7,155 nucleotides of DNA from Armatimonadota bacterium (GTDB taxonomy: Bacteria; Armatimonadota; Chthonomonadetes; Chthonomonadales; Chthonomonadaceae), in NCBI GenBank assembly GCA_026392135.1, contig JAPLCR010000366.1, positions 1 through 7,155 of the forward strand, written 5' to 3'. A model generated the notes under the pieces. The model did no database searches. It saw only the letters and a list, made by a program, of their open reading frames with translations, and was not told where the DNA came from. The position numbers and the translations under genes are program-made. Within the stretch, counting starts at the first letter, position 1. Every line of letters starts with the position of its first letter. Positions 5,480 to 7,155 of the stretch are shown piece after piece.

Positions 5480-6511
5480 ATGAGTAAAAAAATTCGTGTT
5501 GCGGTAATTGGTAGCGGGAGTATCGCAACATTTCGCCATGCGCCGGAGTACGCTGCCAACCCCAATGTGGAGATAGTGGCATTCGCAGATAGAGTTCTCT
5601 CTCGTGCAGAGAAACTAGCCGACAAGTACCGTGCGAAGGCTGTAGATAACCACGAGGCAGCTCTCAAGCTAGATATAGACGCGGTTAGTGTCTGTACGCC
5701 AAATGCCTTCCATGCTTCTATCACCCTTGACGCTTTCAAGGCGGGGAAGCACGTTCTCTGTGAAAAACCGATGGCGACCTCCGATAAAGAGGCTCGAGAG
5801 ATGATTAAAGCGGCGAAGAAAGCCGAAAAAGTCCTTATGATAGGACACAACCAACGGCTTATGGGGCTACACGTTAAGGCGAAAGAGCTAATTCAAGCGG
5901 GTGTGATAGGTAAAGTAGTCACGTTCCGAACCTCCTTCGCGCACCCCGGTCCCGAAAGCTGGAGCATTGAGGGCGCGACGGGCTGGTTTTTCGACAAAAA
6001 GCAGGCTTTCGTAGGTACAATGGGCGACCTCGGCGTACACAAAGCCGACCTCGTTCGCTGGCTCATTGGCGAAGAGATTGTAGAGGTAGCGGCGTTCGTA
6101 GAGCATATCAACAAGCCGATGGGCGATGTAGACGATAACGCAGTCTGCCTACTTCGTGCTAAGAGCGGTGCTATAGGAACCCTCACCGCCTCATGGTCGC
6201 ACTATCCGGGCGAAGACAACACCACGATAATCTACGGCGAGAAGGGGCAGATTCGCCTTGGAACCGACCCGAACTATAGCGTGGTGGTGCATCTTCTTAG
6301 CGGGGAAAAGCAGTTCTACAGCGTGGGTGCTATCCAGACTAACGATTCGGGAGGACAGACCTCTTCTGGAGTAATCGATGCGTACATAAACTCCATACTC
6401 ACCAAAACGGAGCCTCCTGTAACGGGTGAAGAGGGGCGACGCTCACTTGCCGTAATCCTTGCGTGTCTTAAATCGGCAGAGACGAAATCGTTTGCTAAAG
6501 TAGAGATTTAG
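5480..6511 (+). CDS. Gfo/Idh/MocA-family NAD(P)-dependent oxidoreductase
   Basis: 343 residues, the usual length for the family. The N-terminal Rossmann fold carries IRVAVIGSGSIA with the dinucleotide-binding G11-S-G-S-I-A16, and D37 at the end of the second strand (IVAFADR), which suggests NAD preference. SVCTPNAFHASITLDAFKAGKHVLCEKPMA (roughly residues 70-99) holds the family hallmark E95-K96-P97, where the lysine is catalytic. The C-terminal alpha/beta substrate domain contains GTMGDLGVHKADLVRWL, with D183 and H187 matching the catalytic Asp/His pair of inositol and glucose-fructose dehydrogenase relatives. No signal peptide: a cytoplasmic enzyme oxidising or reducing a sugar, inositol or sugar-acid hydroxyl/keto group. 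The substrate cannot be assigned. It lies 166 bases downstream of the PhyH-like gene, behind a structured leader, and is closed by a strong terminator, so it ends its transcription unit. Confidence 0.92.
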   Translation: MSKKIRVAVIGSGSIATFRHAPEYAANPNVEIVAFADRVLSRAEKLADKYRAKAVDNHEAALKLDIDAVSVCTPNAFHASITLDAFKAGKHVLCEKPMATSDKEAREMIKAAKKAEKVLMIGHNQRLMGLHVKAKELIQAGVIGKVVTFRTSFAHPGPESWSIEGATGWFFDKKQAFVGTMGDLGVHKADLVRWLIGEEIVEVAAFVEHINKPMGDVDDNAVCLLRAKSGAIGTLTASWSHYPGEDNTTIIYGEKGQIRLGTDPNYSVVVHLLSGEKQFYSVGAIQTNDSGGQTSSGVIDAYINSILTKTEPPVTGEEGRRSLAVILACLKSAETKSFAKVEI

Positions 6512-6575
6512 CCTGTCGCTCTAACCATCCCGCACTGTTACAGGGAGGGGATGATGGGTAGCTCAAACGTGTGAA

Positions 6576-6619
6576 AAGGGGTGGGCAGTCTTCGTACTGT
6601 TCGCCCCTTCTGTCTTTTT
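6576..6619 (+). terminator. Rho-independent terminator after the oxidoreductase gene
   Basis: AAGGGGTGGGCAGT (6576-6589) pairs with ACTGTTCGCCCCTT (6596-6609): 14 consecutive pairs, three of them G:T, around the loop CTTCGT. CTGTC and then five Ts (6615-6619) follow. This is a convincing intrinsic terminator for the + strand, although five bases separate the stem from the T-run. It ends only 13 bases before the next start codon. Confidence 0.8.
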
Positions 6620-6622
6620 GTA

Positions 6623-6629
6623 GGGGGAG
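6623..6629 (+). promoter_or_regulatory. Ribosome-binding site of the serine hydrolase gene
   Basis: GGGGGAG precedes the GTG at 6633 by three bases. The pairing GGAG is close to the start but usable. The in-frame TAG at 6621 rules out any start further upstream. Confidence 0.55.
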
Positions 6630-6632
6630 TAC

Positions 6633-7155
6633 GTGTCTTTAGAACTCGAAACTGTTTCTGCTGAGTTAGAACGTATCGCCGAAACATTTGGGGGCGTATT
6701 AGGCTATACGCTAACGTACCCAGATACGGGCGAAATCGCTTTGCAATATCTGGGCAATGAGATGTTTCCAACGGCAAGCGTTATCAAAATCGCGGTGATG
6801 TGTGCGGTCATGGAGAAGGTAGATCGAAACGAGTTGGACTGGGCAGAGTCGGTGAGTGTTACACCCTCTCACTCTGGTCAGCGCGAGGAGGGCGGTCCCG
6901 CCTTTCACTTCCGCAATCGAACCCGCCTACCTCTGTGTGAGTGGCTTCACCTTATGATCTGCCTCAGCGATAACACTGCTACCATTGTATTGCGAAACCT
7001 CGTAGGGCAAGGGGCTATCAACGACTGGCTATTTCGGCATGGTTTCAAAGTGACGCGGCTACTGAATGGCGCAGAGACCGATATTCTGGGTTTGCGCGAA
7101 ATGCAACAGGAGTACGGACTTGGTGTCACTACTCCGAATGAGATGGCACACTTGA
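6633..7155 (+). CDS. Serine hydrolase, class A beta-lactamase fold (partial, runs off the window)
   Basis: 174 codons are visible and the frame is still open at the window end. The GTG at 6633 is the first possible start after an in-frame stop at 6621. The fold is that of class A beta-lactamase-related enzymes (PF13354-like): strand ETFGGVLGYTLTYPDTGE, then PTASVIKIAV with the S49-x-x-K52 nucleophile motif, an all-alpha domain, LSDNTAT with S112-D-N114 (the Ambler SDN loop) 63 residues later, and GLGVTTPNEMAHL (162-174), matching the region after the omega loop. The K-T/S-G motif would lie beyond the window. There is no signal peptide, so the enzyme appears cytoplasmic, unlike true beta-lactamases. 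The ExxLN deacylation motif expected about 14 residues before TTP is not evident. It is therefore more likely a peptidase, esterase or amidase-like relative than a resistance enzyme. Confidence 0.85.
   Translation, partial: MSLELETVSAELERIAETFGGVLGYTLTYPDTGEIALQYLGNEMFPTASVIKIAVMCAVMEKVDRNELDWAESVSVTPSHSGQREEGGPAFHFRNRTRLPLCEWLHLMICLSDNTATIVLRNLVGQGAINDWLFRHGFKVTRLLNGAETDILGLREMQQEYGLGVTTPNEMAHL

Noticed and set aside
6633..7155. Antibiotic-resistance beta-lactamase
   Set aside because: The active-site serine motifs are present, but the signal peptide and a clear ExxLN motif are missing and the gene is incomplete, so only the fold is supported.

Overview
This 7.2-kb window holds five complete or partial + strand genes and the tail of a sixth. 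All lie on one strand with short gaps, use GTG as well as ATG starts, and are of intermediate G+C. The gene families, the GTG starts and the style of the secreted multi-domain glycosidase suggest a free-living, carbohydrate-degrading bacterium, perhaps Armatimonadota or a planctomycete-like lineage. That placement is inference from protein style only; there is no rRNA or marker gene here.

Layout. Bases 1-226 are the C-terminal end of an ABC transporter ATPase. Its stop codon overlaps by one base the GTG start of an ABC-2 type six-helix permease (226-1017). After a 70-base gap comes a 1109-residue secreted glycoside hydrolase-like protein (1088-4417), with a signal peptide, a rhamnosidase-type N-terminal sandwich, a GH42-like barrel with two candidate catalytic glutamates, a glutamine-amidotransferase-like domain and several C-terminal beta-sandwiches. 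Next is a PhyH-type Fe(II)/2-oxoglutarate dioxygenase-like protein, most likely starting at 4498 rather than at the longer TTG start at 4447. A 166-base structured leader then precedes a Gfo/Idh/MocA-family NAD(P)-dependent sugar oxidoreductase (5480-6511). A strong Rho-independent terminator (6576-6619) follows, and directly against it starts a class A beta-lactamase-fold serine hydrolase (6633 to beyond the window).

How the genes may work together. ATPase and permease form one exporter. The glycosidase, the PhyH-like oxygenase and the sugar dehydrogenase are plausibly a small carbohydrate-processing group: extracellular cleavage, then intracellular oxidation or modification. No substrate can be read from the sequence. 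The serine hydrolase looks like a separate unit because of the terminator.

The most interesting non-coding signals are two leaders. The one before the oxidoreductase contains a 10-codon upstream ORF whose ribosome-binding sequence lies in one arm of a perfect 8-bp inverted repeat, next to a competing hairpin, all enclosed by imperfect direct repeats about 100 bases apart. The one before the serine hydrolase has a terminator ending only 13 bases before the start codon, with a possible alternative pairing upstream. Nothing in the window resembles a CRISPR array, tRNA, rRNA, transposase or phage gene.
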